Part shown: one piece after another, positions 27,471-38,357 of the stretch | Numbering within the stretch: position 1 is the stretch's first letter | How the letters are laid out: every line of letters begins with the position of its first letter | Origin: Maricaulis sp. | GTDB lineage: Bacteria; Pseudomonadota; Alphaproteobacteria; Caulobacterales; Maricaulaceae | DNA: 64,000 bases | Assembly: GCA_017643585.1 (NCBI GenBank) | Contig: JAEPND010000013.1 | Location: 1 to 64,000, forward strand | Reading direction: 5' to 3' | The notes under the pieces: model-generated | Database searches by the model: none | Told to the model about the DNA's origin: nothing | The model's input: the letters and a program-made list of their open reading frames with translations, nothing else | Made by a program: the position numbers and the translations under genes

Positions 27471-27583
27471 CGACCGCTGCGGACGCCATCGCGTGCAAGA
27501 GCCCGGCTGCAATTGAGCGCCCGGGGCATTCACGGGTTGATCCGGGTGACCGGATTGTGATCAATCCCGAGCATCATGACTGA
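27467..27583 (+). CDS. small coupled ORF between ruvA and ruvB (38 codons)
   Basis: An ATG overlaps the ruvA stop (ATGA at 27467-27470) and the frame runs 38 codons to a TGA at 27581-27583, inside the first codons of ruvB. Double overlap with both neighbours is the arrangement of translationally coupled genes and would carry ribosomes across the gap to ruvB. The peptide begins [20 protein letters not shown], is hydrophilic, and has no recognisable domain. It may act only as a coupling device. Conservation of the frame in relatives would decide. Confidence 0.4.
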   Translation: MTTAADAIACKSPAAIERPGHSRVDPGDRIVINPEHHD

Positions 27584-28613
27584 GCAAGACGACCGGATAA
27601 TCGAGGCCGAGATGCAGGCGGGGGATCATCGCGACAAGGCGATGCGCCCGCTATCCTTCGGTGATTTTGTTGGCCAGAAGTCGGCCATCGAGAACCTGAA
27701 GGTCTTTGTCGATGCCGCCCGTCGGCGCGAGGAAGCCCTCGATCACGTGCTGCTGTCCGGGCCGCCCGGGCTGGGCAAGACGACGCTCGCCCAGATCGTG
27801 GCGCGTGAACTCGGTGTGGGTTTTCGCGCGACGTCAGGGCCGGTCATCGCGAAGGCCGGAGACCTTGCGGCCATCCTGACCAATCTGGAGCCGCGGGATG
27901 TGCTGTTCATCGATGAAATTCACCGGCTCTCGCCCGCGATTGAAGAAGTGCTCTACCCGGCGATGGAAGACTTCTGCCTTGACCTGGTGATCGGGGAGGG
28001 GCCGTCTGCGCGCACTGTGCGGATCGACCTGCCGCCTTTTACCCTGGTTGGTGCGACAACTCGGGCCGGATTGCTGGCGACACCCTTGCGTGACCGGTTT
28101 GGCGTACCGGTTCGACTGGAATTCTATGAGGCCGAGGAACTGGGCTCGATCGTTTCGCGCAACGCGGCAAAGTTCGGGATCAATGCCTCGCCAGACGGAG
28201 CGCTGGAGATCGCGCGCCGCGCCCGGGGTACGCCGCGTGTCGCCGGCCGTCTGCTGCGTCGGGTTCGCGATTTCGCGGAAGCCGAAGGGGCAGATCAGAT
28301 TTCGTCGGAAGTGGCTGATCGTGCCTTGCGTCGCCTCGAGGTGGACAAGATCGGGCTGGACAGCCTTGACCGACGTTATCTGCATGCGTTGTTGGTGACA
28401 TTCCGTGGCGGCCCGGTCGGTGTCGAGACGCTGGCAGCCGCGTTGGCCGAGGCCCGAGATGCGCTGGAGGACGTTGTCGAGCCCTTCCTGATTCAGCAGG
28501 GTTTCATCCAGCGAACACCGAGAGGCCGGATGGCGGCGCCAAGGGCGTGGGATCACATGGGGATTGCCGCACCCAGATCGGCGGATGCGGATCTCTTCGG
28601 AGGCGGAAAATGA
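27576..28613 (+). CDS. ruvB: Holliday junction branch-migration ATPase RuvB
   Basis: RuvB is the hexameric AAA+ motor that drives branch migration with RuvA. The 345 residues show the N-terminal [11 protein letters not shown], Walker [13 protein letters not shown] near residue 66, Walker [10 protein letters not shown] near 110, the RuvB-specific [20 protein letters not shown] insert, the sensor/arginine-finger region and a C-terminal winged helix ([13 protein letters not shown]). The stop overlaps the ATG of ybgC (AATGA). Confidence 0.96.
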   Translation: MTEQDDRIIEAEMQAGDHRDKAMRPLSFGDFVGQKSAIENLKVFVDAARRREEALDHVLLSGPPGLGKTTLAQIVARELGVGFRATSGPVIAKAGDLAAILTNLEPRDVLFIDEIHRLSPAIEEVLYPAMEDFCLDLVIGEGPSARTVRIDLPPFTLVGATTRAGLLATPLRDRFGVPVRLEFYEAEELGSIVSRNAAKFGINASPDGALEIARRARGTPRVAGRLLRRVRDFAEAEGADQISSEVADRALRRLEVDKIGLDSLDRRYLHALLVTFRGGPVGVETLAAALAEARDALEDVVEPFLIQQGFIQRTPRGRMAAPRAWDHMGIAAPRSADADLFGGGK

Positions 28614-29065
28614 GTTTGACCCCAACGGCCGGCGAGTTCGGTCAGGACAAGGTCCATCGCTTGCCCGTTCGAGTCTACTACGAGGACACGGATTTTTCCG
28701 GCGTCGTATACCACGCTCGCTATCTCCACTTTTTCGAGCGTGGACGGACAGATAGCTTGCGCAGCCTGGGCATCCATCATTCCGAACTGGCCCAGGCGGT
28801 GGACCCGCTGGCCTTTGCCGTACGTCGAATGTCGATCGAGTTCGCGGTCGCGGCGCGGGTAGATGATGCGCTGATCGTGGAAACGCTGTTTCGCCCTCAG
28901 AAAGGCGCTCGGCTGATGATCGAACAGCGGCTGATGCGAGGCGAGACCCTGATCGCGTCGGCTGACGTCCAGGCGGTCTGCATCTCGCTCGATGGTGTGG
29001 TGAAGCGTCCGCCAAGAGAGATGGCCGGCAAGTGGCAGGAATTCGTTATCCCGCTAGACTCTTAA
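28610..29065 (+). CDS. ybgC: acyl-CoA thioesterase YbgC (Tol-Pal associated)
   Basis: This 151-residue hot-dog-fold thioesterase carries the family motif [18 protein letters not shown] with the catalytic Asp and the [10 protein letters not shown] helix. YbgC is encoded at the head of tol-pal operons in most Gram-negatives and is linked to phospholipid metabolism at the membrane. The ATG at 28610 overlaps the ruvB stop, so the ruv and tol groups are probably linked in one transcript. Confidence 0.9.
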   Translation: MSLTPTAGEFGQDKVHRLPVRVYYEDTDFSGVVYHARYLHFFERGRTDSLRSLGIHHSELAQAVDPLAFAVRRMSIEFAVAARVDDALIVETLFRPQKGARLMIEQRLMRGETLIASADVQAVCISLDGVVKRPPREMAGKWQEFVIPLDS

Positions 29066-29113
29066 CAAGAAGTCTTTACGCTAAATTCCGGCTTTGGGGG
29101 AGGCCGTATCGAG

Positions 29114-29806
29114 ATGGGTTCGGGAAATACCGACATTATACAGCTGTTGGCTGCGCAGACGGACTCAAACGGCGAAGCGGAAAACGCACCGCCGAACTTT
29201 CAGTTCGAGGTCGTTCGCGCATTTCAGGAAAAGCAGCAGCTTTTCCTGCAGGTGCGCCAGCGCGCCAGCGACATGGTCGACTGGGTGACGATGAGCCTCC
29301 TGAACACGGACCAGGGCGGGCGCGCCAACATCGTCCACCAGATCACCAATCGTAATGTTCCCCGGATCAATCCCGATCGCACCCGCGTGGCCGGCACGGG
29401 CTCCATCGATCTGACCGCGGATGCCTCGCGGACACGCGCGATCGTGATGGGGTTCGCCAAAGCCGTGTTCCTGGCGGGAGATGCTGACGCGTGCCGTGAT
29501 TGGCTCGATGTCGAACAGTTTCGCTCTTACAACCCCTATATGGAGCCGTCCTTTCACGGGTTCGTCGACTTCCTGAGACAGGAAATGAGCCGGCCGGATC
29601 CTCTCAGATACGTCTGCATTTCCGACATTGTCGCCCAGGGTGATTTCGCGGCCATCTTCTCCATCATCGATTTTCGCGGCGGTGAATATCGGGCCTGTGA
29701 CCTGTTCCGGGTGGATGACGGAAAAATCGTCGAGCACTGGGACATTGCCGAGTGCTCGGACCATCAGCGACCGGCCGGAAATGACCGAAGGTTTATGCCC
29801 CTGTAA
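29114..29806 (+). CDS. NTF2/SnoaL-like domain protein between ybgC and tolQ
   Basis: The 230-residue protein has a hydrophilic, helical N-terminal third and a C-terminal NTF2-like domain (AVFLAGDADACRDWL, SYNPYMEPSFHGF, DLFRVDDGKIVEHWDI), the pattern of SnoaL-like proteins. The EHWD ending is the hallmark of the group. It binds or converts an unknown small ligand. No signal peptide is visible. GGGGGAGG stands about ten bases before the ATG. Its location inside the ruv-tol cluster is unusual in my knowledge and says nothing firm about function. Confidence 0.65.
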   Translation: MGSGNTDIIQLLAAQTDSNGEAENAPPNFQFEVVRAFQEKQQLFLQVRQRASDMVDWVTMSLLNTDQGGRANIVHQITNRNVPRINPDRTRVAGTGSIDLTADASRTRAIVMGFAKAVFLAGDADACRDWLDVEQFRSYNPYMEPSFHGFVDFLRQEMSRPDPLRYVCISDIVAQGDFAAIFSIIDFRGGEYRACDLFRVDDGKIVEHWDIAECSDHQRPAGNDRRFMPL

Positions 29807-30022
29807 CGGGTTGCAGAGATTAATTCTCGCCTGATGCGATAAGGGTCTGCAACTCGGTGATTGTCTTGTGCTATCACTTCAGAAATTTGCCGCATTTCTG
29901 CGTCATAGGCAGTCCCGCCTGGTCGCGAACATTGGGGGAGGCGCGCGGCACGCCGGGTAGAGATTAAGAGTTGCGTCGCGTGTCCGACGCGTTGTGACGG
30001 AACGCAGCCAAGGAATACACTC

Positions 30023-30691
30023 ATGGAAACAAGTGTGGTTGATGTCGCCCAGGCCGTGGAGGGGTTTTCCTTCTATGACCTGTTCATGCGTGCAGACTGG
30101 GTGGTCAAGGGTGTGATGGCGATCCTTGCCTTCATGTCCATCTGGTCCTGGGCCATCGCGGTCGACAAGTCGCTGCAGATGCGTGGCCTGCATTCAAAAT
30201 CCAAGGCTTTCGAGCGGGAATTCTGGTCTGGCCGGTCTCTCGACGCGCTGGCCGACCAGTTCGCCAAAAATCCGCGCGATCCGTTCAGCCACACCTTCGC
30301 AGCCGGGCTGCGGGAGTGGAAAGGGGCAGCGCCCGGTGGTCGTGTGGCCAAGGCTGCAGGCGCCGAAGCCAGCCGTCAGCTCAACAATGCCGAAGGCGGT
30401 TTGGGCATCCTGGCGACAATCGCATCAGCGGCACCTTTCGTGGGCCTGTTTGGTACGGTCTGGGGCATCATGAATGCCTTCCGCGCCATCGCCGCAGAGC
30501 AGAACACCAACCTGGCCGTGGTTGCGCCGGGTATCGCCGAGGCGCTTTTTGCGACGGCGCTGGGCCTGCTGGCCGCCATCCCGGCCGTGATCTTCTTCAA
30601 CGCCCTGTCGGCCAATATCGGCAAATATGGTGCGCGCCTTGACGGGTTTGTCGATGAGCTGTCCGCTCTGGCTGACCGGGAAGGCAAATAG
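30023..30691 (+). CDS. tolQ: Tol-Pal system proton channel subunit TolQ
   Basis: TolQ forms the pentameric proton-driven stator of the Tol system in the inner membrane. The 222 residues show three transmembrane helices: WVVKGVMAILAFMSIWSWAI near residue 27, the second around ATIASAAPFVGLFGTVWGIM and the third around FATALGLLAAIPAVIFF. The ExbB/MotA-type GLFGTVWGI motif lines the proton path. It is followed two bases later by tolR. The 216 bases upstream contain an inverted repeat (GTTGCAGA near 29810, TCTGCAAC near 29846) without a U-tract. Confidence 0.93.
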   Translation: METSVVDVAQAVEGFSFYDLFMRADWVVKGVMAILAFMSIWSWAIAVDKSLQMRGLHSKSKAFEREFWSGRSLDALADQFAKNPRDPFSHTFAAGLREWKGAAPGGRVAKAAGAEASRQLNNAEGGLGILATIASAAPFVGLFGTVWGIMNAFRAIAAEQNTNLAVVAPGIAEALFATALGLLAAIPAVIFFNALSANIGKYGARLDGFVDELSALADREGK

Positions 30692-30693
30692 TC

Positions 30694-31128
30694 ATGGCCG
30701 TATCACTCGATAGCGGCGGGGGCGGGCGCGGCAGAGCGCGCTGGAAGCCCAAGGCCGAAATCAATGTGACGCCGTTTGTCGACGTCATGCTGGTTCTTCT
30801 CATTGTCTTCATGGTGACCGCGCCGCTGCTGACGGTCGGCATCGAGATCGACATGCCGGAGACCGAGGCGCAGCAGCTCCCCGCCATCGAGGAGCCGATC
30901 ACCGTGACGCTGACCGCCCAAGGCACGATCTATCTCCAGGAGACTGAAGTGGAGCTGGGTGAGCTGAGCGCACGTCTTCGCGCCATCGCCGCATCCGGGA
31001 CGGATCACCCGGTGGCCTATCGCTGGGACGCGTCCGCCAATGGCCAGCATATCGCTCAGGTTCTGGGAGATATTCAGGCTGCGGGCTTTACGCGTGTTCA
31101 GGTGATCACGGACCCCGTGGAGGGCTAA
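30694..31128 (+). CDS. tolR: Tol-Pal system protein TolR
   Basis: TolR is the ExbD-like partner of TolQ with one transmembrane helix and a periplasmic domain that contacts peptidoglycan. The 144 residues contain INVTPFVDVMLVLLIVFMVT, including the Asp that carries the proton, followed by a periplasmic domain ending in IQAAGFTRVQVITDP. The gene follows tolQ by two bases and precedes tolA by four, so expression is tightly coupled. Confidence 0.93.
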   Translation: MAVSLDSGGGGRGRARWKPKAEINVTPFVDVMLVLLIVFMVTAPLLTVGIEIDMPETEAQQLPAIEEPITVTLTAQGTIYLQETEVELGELSARLRAIAASGTDHPVAYRWDASANGQHIAQVLGDIQAAGFTRVQVITDPVEG

Positions 31129-31132
31129 CCCG

Positions 31133-31969
31133 TTGCGCGGTCTCGTCGTTTCGCTTTTGGTTCATGCCGGCTTTATCGCGGCTGGCGTGATCTATTTGCC
31201 TCGTGCAGCACAGCTGCTCGAAACGACGCCCTATGTCCCGATCGAGCTGGTCACGCTGGCCGAGACCACCAATGTGACCGCGGCGGCCCCCGAGCCTGAA
31301 CCGGAGCCGGAAGAAGAGATCATCGAGGAGCCGGTCGAGGACGAGCCGACGCTTGAGGACGAGATCAATGATCCGGCGCCCCAGCCCCAGCCCGAGACCG
31401 CGCCGGAGCCGGAACCCGCCGTGATCGCGCCGGAGCCGGTGGAGGAAGATCCGACCCCCGAGCCTGAGCCAGAGCCGGAACCCGAACCGGTGCGGGAAGA
31501 ACCGCGTCGACAAGAGCCCGAGCCGGACCCGGAGCCGGCTGAGCCGAGTTTCTTTGACAATCTGGATAATCTCGCGGCGACGGTGAACGAAGCCCGCGAA
31601 GAGCAGGCCAATGAGGCCGGCGACCGTCGTCGTGCCGTCGGCAATGGCGAGAGCAATACCGCGACCTTGCAGGTCATCCTGCAGAATCATCTCGCGCGCT
31701 GCTGGCGCAATTCGCTGGATGCACCGCATCCGGATGAGCTCGCCGTTGAAGTCGAGTTGTCGCTTGATCGCAATGGCGAACTGATGGGGCCGCCGCGGCT
31801 TGTAGATCAAGGCCGAATCCTCAATTCGCCCAATCCCTATCTGCGTGTCGCCGGTGAGCGTGCGTTGCGCGCAGCCTCGGTGTGTGCACCTTATCCGTTG
31901 CCTCCGGAGCAATATTCCGAGTGGCGTCAAATTACGGCCAATTTCGCGCCGTCCTTATACGGCAACTGA
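31133..31969 (+). CDS. tolA: TolA-like protein with Pro-Glu-rich spacer
   Basis: TolA links the inner-membrane TolQR motor to TolB/Pal across the periplasm. This 278-residue version starts at TTG (31133, after GGAGGG) with an N-terminal helix (LVVSLLVHAGFIAAGVIYL). A long acidic Pro/Glu repeat spacer (about residues 50-140) follows in place of the Ala/Lys helical domain of E. coli. The C-terminal TonB/TolA-like domain contains LQNHLARCWRN and ALRAASVCAPYPLP, with the conserved Cys pair. The family assignment rests on position and the C-terminal domain. The PE-rich spacer should be extended rather than helical. Confidence 0.85.
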   Translation: MRGLVVSLLVHAGFIAAGVIYLPRAAQLLETTPYVPIELVTLAETTNVTAAAPEPEPEPEEEIIEEPVEDEPTLEDEINDPAPQPQPETAPEPEPAVIAPEPVEEDPTPEPEPEPEPEPVREEPRRQEPEPDPEPAEPSFFDNLDNLAATVNEAREEQANEAGDRRRAVGNGESNTATLQVILQNHLARCWRNSLDAPHPDELAVEVELSLDRNGELMGPPRLVDQGRILNSPNPYLRVAGERALRAASVCAPYPLPPEQYSEWRQITANFAPSLYGN

Positions 31970-31990
31970 TTTTTGAACCGGAGCGAGATC

Positions 31991-33352
31991 ATGATCCGCC
32001 TGCTTGTCTCAATCTTACTGCTCGTCGCGGCAATGGCTGCCCCAGTGGCAGTTCATGCGCAAGAACCCCTGCGCGTAGATATCACCCAGGGCAATCTCGA
32101 CCCGCTGCCGGTCGCTCTGCCGAATTTCATCAGTGTTGACGAAGCCCTGGCCGAGCGTGGCGCGGATATCACCCGCGTGATCACCAATGACCTGGCCAGC
32201 TCGGGCTTGTTCGCGCCGATCGATCAGGGCGCCTATATCGAAGACATCGAGAATATCGATCTGCGCCCGCGCTTTTCCGACTGGCGCGTGATCAATGCGT
32301 CCGCGCTTCTGGTAGGCCGGATCACGGAACAGGCTGACGGGCGTCTTCTGGTCGCTTTCCGGCTCTGGGATACGCGTCTGGAAACGCAGATGCTGGGCGT
32401 GCAATACGTCACGGCGCCGGAAAACTGGCGCCGGGTGGCGCACAAGGTTGCTGATGCTGTCTACCAGCGTCTGACCGGCGAACAGGGTTATTTCGATACC
32501 CGCATCGTTTATGTCGCCGAAGGCCGCGGCGTTGATGGCGAAACCCTTCACCAGCTGGCGATCATGGACCAGGATGGCGCCAATCCGTCCTTCCTGACGG
32601 ACCGTTCCTATATGGCCCTGCTTCCCAACTTCTCTCCGAGTGCCCAGGAAATCACCTATGTGTCTTTCCTGGAAGGCCAGGCTACCACCTATCTCTACGA
32701 CCTGGAAACCGGACGCCAGGAAGCGCTCTTTGCCTCTGGCGGTCGCGGGGTGGCCAGCCAGATCGATCCGGACGGACAGAGCCTTTCAGCCCGTTTCACG
32801 CCCGATGGAAGCCAGCTGGCCGTGTCGGTTGAAACCCGAAATGGCCACGACATCCATCTTTTCGACCTGCGCACGCGGGAGCTGACACGACTGACCCAGC
32901 ACCCGGCAGACGATGTGGAACCGTCTTTTTCACCGGATGGTGACCGAATTGTGTTCTCGTCCTCGCGGGGTGGGGGCTCGCAGCTCTACACCATGAACCG
33001 GGATGGCAGCGATGTGCAGCGCATCACCTTCGGTGGGGGCCGCTACACGACGCCGGTCTGGTCGCCGCGCGGAGACCTGATCGCCTTTACCAAACAATCC
33101 AATGGTCGTTTTTCCCTTGGTGTGGTGCGGGCGGACGGCTCCGGCATCGAGCGAATCCTCTTCGAGGGCTATTATGTCGACACGCCGGCCTGGTCACCGA
33201 ACGGTCGCGTCCTACTCTTTACACGCGGAGAACCCCGCTCGAATGGCACCAGATACGAAATCTGGAGTATTGATCTGGCAGGTTTCAATCTGAGGCGGTT
33301 GGCTACGGGCGGAATGGCGTCCGATCCGGCGTGGTCGCCCTTGATTGATTAG
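31991..33352 (+). CDS. tolB: Tol-Pal system beta-propeller protein TolB
   Basis: TolB is a periplasmic propeller that binds Pal. The 453 residues start with a Sec signal ending AVHAQ, continue with the N-terminal domain (LPNFISV, ITNDLASSGLFAPID) and then a WD40-like six-bladed propeller with FSPDGDRIVFSSSRGG-type blades and NPAWSP-like repeats. I chose the ATG at 31991, four bases after GGAGCGAG; a TTG at 31973 is less likely. The gene follows tolA by 21 bases. Confidence 0.94.
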   Translation: MIRLLVSILLLVAAMAAPVAVHAQEPLRVDITQGNLDPLPVALPNFISVDEALAERGADITRVITNDLASSGLFAPIDQGAYIEDIENIDLRPRFSDWRVINASALLVGRITEQADGRLLVAFRLWDTRLETQMLGVQYVTAPENWRRVAHKVADAVYQRLTGEQGYFDTRIVYVAEGRGVDGETLHQLAIMDQDGANPSFLTDRSYMALLPNFSPSAQEITYVSFLEGQATTYLYDLETGRQEALFASGGRGVASQIDPDGQSLSARFTPDGSQLAVSVETRNGHDIHLFDLRTRELTRLTQHPADDVEPSFSPDGDRIVFSSSRGGGSQLYTMNRDGSDVQRITFGGGRYTTPVWSPRGDLIAFTKQSNGRFSLGVVRADGSGIERILFEGYYVDTPAWSPNGRVLLFTRGEPRSNGTRYEIWSIDLAGFNLRRLATGGMASDPAWSPLID

Positions 33353-33480
33353 TCATTTTCTGAGTAGGGTTCGTTTTAATGCGCGGCGCCAGTGGGGGGG
33401 CCGACAGCTTTTCGCGTCTTGTTTCAGGCGTTATCGGGAGTAAGCCAGACAGAGTCTGGCCGGATGAGGGTGTTAACATC

Positions 33481-33993
33481 ATGAAGATCAAACTGTTTGC
33501 GATTGCGGCCCTGGGCGCCTTTGCGACCGCGTGCGCGTCCACGCCAGAGCCTGTTGAAGAGCCGATTCCGGCACCGCAGCCTGAACCGGTTTACGAGCCG
33601 GCTGCGCCGACGGGTCCGGCTGAAGGCTCCATCGAGCATTTCGTCGAGACGGCAGGCGACCGTGTCTTCTTCGGCTATGACCGCCATGACCTGTCTGCTG
33701 AGGCACGCGCCGTGCTTCGCGACCAGGCTGCCTGGCTGATGACCTATGGCGATACGCGTATCACCATTGCCGGCCATTGTGACGAGCGCGGCACGCGCGA
33801 ATACAACCTGGCCCTGGGTGCGCGTCGTGCCAACGCGGCTCGCGACTATCTCGTCAGCCAGGGTGTAGACCCGTCTCGCATCACGACGACGTCCTTCGGT
33901 AAGGAACGTCCGACCTGCCGCGAGTCCAACGAGCAGTGCTGGGCGGTCAATCGTAACTCGACGACCACGATCACCAGCGGTTACACCAACTAA
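33481..33993 (+). CDS. pal: peptidoglycan-associated lipoprotein Pal
   Basis: Pal anchors the outer membrane to peptidoglycan. The 170 residues have a lipoprotein signal ending ATAC, a Pro/Glu-rich linker and the OmpA-like domain with FFGYDRHDLSAEA, ITIAGHCDERGTREYNLALGARRA (the diaminopimelate-binding segment) and ITTTSFGKERP. The ATG at 33481 follows GATGAGGG. A small hairpin (GCCAGAC/GTCTGGC at 33444-33460) sits just before the ribosome binding site. An intrinsic terminator follows the gene. Confidence 0.95.
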   Translation: MKIKLFAIAALGAFATACASTPEPVEEPIPAPQPEPVYEPAAPTGPAEGSIEHFVETAGDRVFFGYDRHDLSAEARAVLRDQAAWLMTYGDTRITIAGHCDERGTREYNLALGARRANAARDYLVSQGVDPSRITTTSFGKERPTCRESNEQCWAVNRNSTTTITSGYTN

Positions 33994-34016
33994 TCCAGTT
34001 TGTTGAGCTGATCAGG

Positions 34017-34053
34017 AACGTCCGCGATCCCGCATGGCTCGCGGACGTTTCTC
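34017..34053 (+). terminator. intrinsic terminator after pal
   Basis: An 11-bp stem (AACGTCCGCGA at 34017-34027 with TCGCGGACGTT at 34039-34049) precedes a short T-rich run. It marks the end of the main tol-pal transcript, with cpoB continuing from read-through or its own promoter. Confidence 0.75.
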
Positions 34054-34109
34054 ATTGTAAGGCCCGTCAGCGCCGCAATTTTGCCGCGCTCGTGCACTAG
34101 GTGCGCATA

Positions 34110-34988
34110 ATGATCCGAATTCTTTGCATGTCTGTCGTCGTTACCGCGCTTGCCGCGGCCACGCCGGCCCAAGCCCAGTCCCGTCGCGAACTCGCGGAGC
34201 GTATCGACGCGACCGAAGTCCGCATTGGTGAGCTGGAAAACCAGTTTCTGGCCGGGGACCCGGTTGTCGAAACCCTGCTGCAACGCCTCGATGCCCTAGA
34301 CTACCAGATTCAGGAGCTGACCAGCGCCAACGAGCAGATGCGATTCGAAAATCGCCAGCTGCGTGAAACGGTTGAGATGTTGCAGGCTGAGGTCGAGGGC
34401 ATGCGCGCTCCAGCGATCGATGACGCCACCGCCAGCTGGATGACCGATGGTCTGGAAACGACGGGCGATGAGGCCGATGTCATCGTGACCCAGGTTGAGA
34501 ATCCGGATCTGGCCCACAGCAATCCGGACGATCCGTTTGCCGATGCGCGTGCTGCGGCAACCGGAACGCTGGGCGGCGCGCCCGATGCGGCGGCGCCGAG
34601 TATCTCTCCGGAGGAATTGTTTGCCAGTGGCCGTTCGCGCCTGGTGGATAATGATTTCGGTGGAGCCCAGATGGCGTTCGAGACCTTCGTCACGGACAAT
34701 CCGGATCATCCCAATGTTGGCGAGGCCTGGTACTGGCTCGGTCAGACTTTTTATGTGCAGGACAATTTCGGGGATGCGGCTGATGCCTATATCGCTTCCC
34801 TGCGCAGCCAGCCGACCGGACAACGTGCGCCGGATGCTCTGGTGCAGCTGGCGGCGTCCCTGCGGGGGCTGGGCCGGGTCGATGAAGCCTGTGGCACGCT
34901 TTCGCAGTTTGGCCGGCAGTTTCCGAATGCGCCGGCAGAGGCACGCGACCGCGCTGCGCGCGAGTCGGTGCGCGCCAACTGTCGGTGA
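34110..34988 (+). CDS. cpoB: cell division coordinator CpoB (YbgF)
   Basis: CpoB links outer-membrane constriction by Tol-Pal to septal peptidoglycan synthesis. The 292 residues have a Sec signal ending AQAQ, an N-terminal trimerising coiled coil (RIGELENQFLAGDP through LRETVEMLQAEVEGM), an Asp/Ala-rich linker and C-terminal TPR repeats (ALASLRGLGRVDEAC-type, WYWLGQTFYVQDNFGDA). The ATG at 34110 is preferred; a GTG at 34101 is also possible. The stop overlaps the GTG of tilS (GTGA). Confidence 0.88.
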   Translation: MIRILCMSVVVTALAAATPAQAQSRRELAERIDATEVRIGELENQFLAGDPVVETLLQRLDALDYQIQELTSANEQMRFENRQLRETVEMLQAEVEGMRAPAIDDATASWMTDGLETTGDEADVIVTQVENPDLAHSNPDDPFADARAAATGTLGGAPDAAAPSISPEELFASGRSRLVDNDFGGAQMAFETFVTDNPDHPNVGEAWYWLGQTFYVQDNFGDAADAYIASLRSQPTGQRAPDALVQLAASLRGLGRVDEACGTLSQFGRQFPNAPAEARDRAARESVRANCR

Positions 34989-36313
34989 CGGCAGGACTGA
35001 AACACCAAGTTTTCGCCAAGCTTGACGCGCTCTGCGGTAACGCAGGGCGCGTTGCTTTAGGCTATTCCGGTGGCGGGGACAGCCATGCCCTGCTGCATAT
35101 GACACGGGCCTGGGCGGATCAGCGGGGTGTGATCTTGCATGCCCTGATCGTCGACCACGCCCTGCGCCCGGAGAGCGCCGCCGAGGCCGCCAGGGCCGTC
35201 GATGCGGCACGAGCCGCCGGGGTTACGCCCCGGCTGTTGCATTGGGATGGCGCGCGTGGCGGAAGTGCGATCCAGGAGCGGGCGCGCGCGGCACGACACG
35301 AACTTCTGGCCCGCGCCTGCCGAGCGCTGGACTGTCAGCACCTTCTGCTGGGTCACACCCGGGATGATCAGGCGGAAACCGTATTGATGCGCTTGCGCTC
35401 CGGTGCGCACTGGCCAGGACTGGCCGGCATGTCCGGGATCGATGTATCTCCGTCCTGGCCGCATGGATACGGGCTGCGGGTCGTCCGCCCCTTGCTGGAT
35501 GTCGGGCGAGACGAATTGCGATGCTGGCTCGAGGCTGGCGGGCAAAACTGGGTGGAAGATCCCTCCAATCAGGATCAGCGTTTCACGCGCATTCGCTTGC
35601 GCCGCGCCCTGCAACAGGCGTCACCGGACGTCTCCTTGCGTCTCGCCGGCCTGGCGTCGATTCTCGATCAGGCTCGCCAGCTTCATCGCAGGCAGTGCAG
35701 GCGCGCGATTGACCGCTACGCCCGGTTCACAAACTGGGGCGGGGCAGAATTGGATTCCCATGCGCTCAGCGCCTTGGAGGCAGGATTGAGACGGTCGGTT
35801 TTGGCCGTCCTGGCTCAGGCGGTTTCCGGGGGTGCCAGGGCCGTTAACGGCGGCGCGCTCGACTCGCTGGAGTCTGCATTGACGCGTCGCGAGACCGGCA
35901 CAGGAGCCGGCGTCTTGCTGGCGCACGAAGGCGAAATCGGTTGGATTATTCGCGATCCGGGCGCTGTGCTGGGGCGTGTCGACCGGACACCCCGGCCGGA
36001 CGATCAGGCCCTCTGTCGTGAAACGCATGTCTGGGACGGTCGATTGCTCTATCCGCGAGGTGAGAGCGTCGAGGTTCTTGGCGGTGCATATATGGGCCTG
36101 GAACAGAGGGACGCACTGGCTGAAATTCCCGGATTCGCGCGTGCATCCCTGCCTTGTTTCCGGCGCAAAGGCATTGTCATCTCTATTCCGGGTTTATTAG
36201 GGGCTGATGCTGTACAGTGTCGGTTTCTGGTCGCGGATCGCGTGCTGAGTCGTCTTTTGCCTGCCGATCCGTCATGCTTACCCCTGCGCTCGGGTGTGAT
36301 GTGTGACGGCTGA
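34985..36313 (+). CDS. tilS: tRNA(Ile)-lysidine synthetase TilS
   Basis: TilS attaches lysine to C34 of the tRNA that reads AUA codons. The 442 residues begin with the PP-loop ATP motif LGYSGGGDSHALL near residue 25 and continue with LLGHTRDDQAETVLMRL and NWVEDPSNQDQRFTRIRLR, both diagnostic, and a C-terminal tRNA-binding part. Translation starts at GTG 34985, overlapping the cpoB stop. The tilS-ftsH order is conserved in many alphaproteobacteria and is present here. Confidence 0.93.
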   Translation: MTAGLKHQVFAKLDALCGNAGRVALGYSGGGDSHALLHMTRAWADQRGVILHALIVDHALRPESAAEAARAVDAARAAGVTPRLLHWDGARGGSAIQERARAARHELLARACRALDCQHLLLGHTRDDQAETVLMRLRSGAHWPGLAGMSGIDVSPSWPHGYGLRVVRPLLDVGRDELRCWLEAGGQNWVEDPSNQDQRFTRIRLRRALQQASPDVSLRLAGLASILDQARQLHRRQCRRAIDRYARFTNWGGAELDSHALSALEAGLRRSVLAVLAQAVSGGARAVNGGALDSLESALTRRETGTGAGVLLAHEGEIGWIIRDPGAVLGRVDRTPRPDDQALCRETHVWDGRLLYPRGESVEVLGGAYMGLEQRDALAEIPGFARASLPCFRRKGIVISIPGLLGADAVQCRFLVADRVLSRLLPADPSCLPLRSGVMCDG

Positions 36314-36390
36314 AACAGCTGCGCGGCTGACTCGCAAAGTGCGATGTGAATGCCCATATCTAGTCTAACCGACCGAATTCGTCTGAACGG

Positions 36391-38316
<1,926 letters not shown>

Positions 38317-38324
38317 GACAAACG

Positions 38325-38357
38325 GAACCCCCGGTCATCGACCGGGGGTTCTTGTTT
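38325..38357 (+). terminator. intrinsic terminator after ftsH
   Basis: A perfect 12-bp stem (GAACCCCCGGTC at 38325-38336 with GACCGGGGGTTC at 38340-38351) is followed by TTGTTTTT. It ends the ftsH transcript and lies right before the convergent gene at 38358. Confidence 0.92.

Noticed and set aside
27834-29015. A 393-codon antisense frame over ruvB and ybgC
   Set aside because: Both sense genes are certain; the antisense product is Arg/Pro-rich and featureless.
33379-33480. Longer N terminus for Pal from an upstream in-frame start
   Set aside because: It would bury the lipoprotein signal; the ATG at 33481 has a good ribosome binding site and signal peptide.
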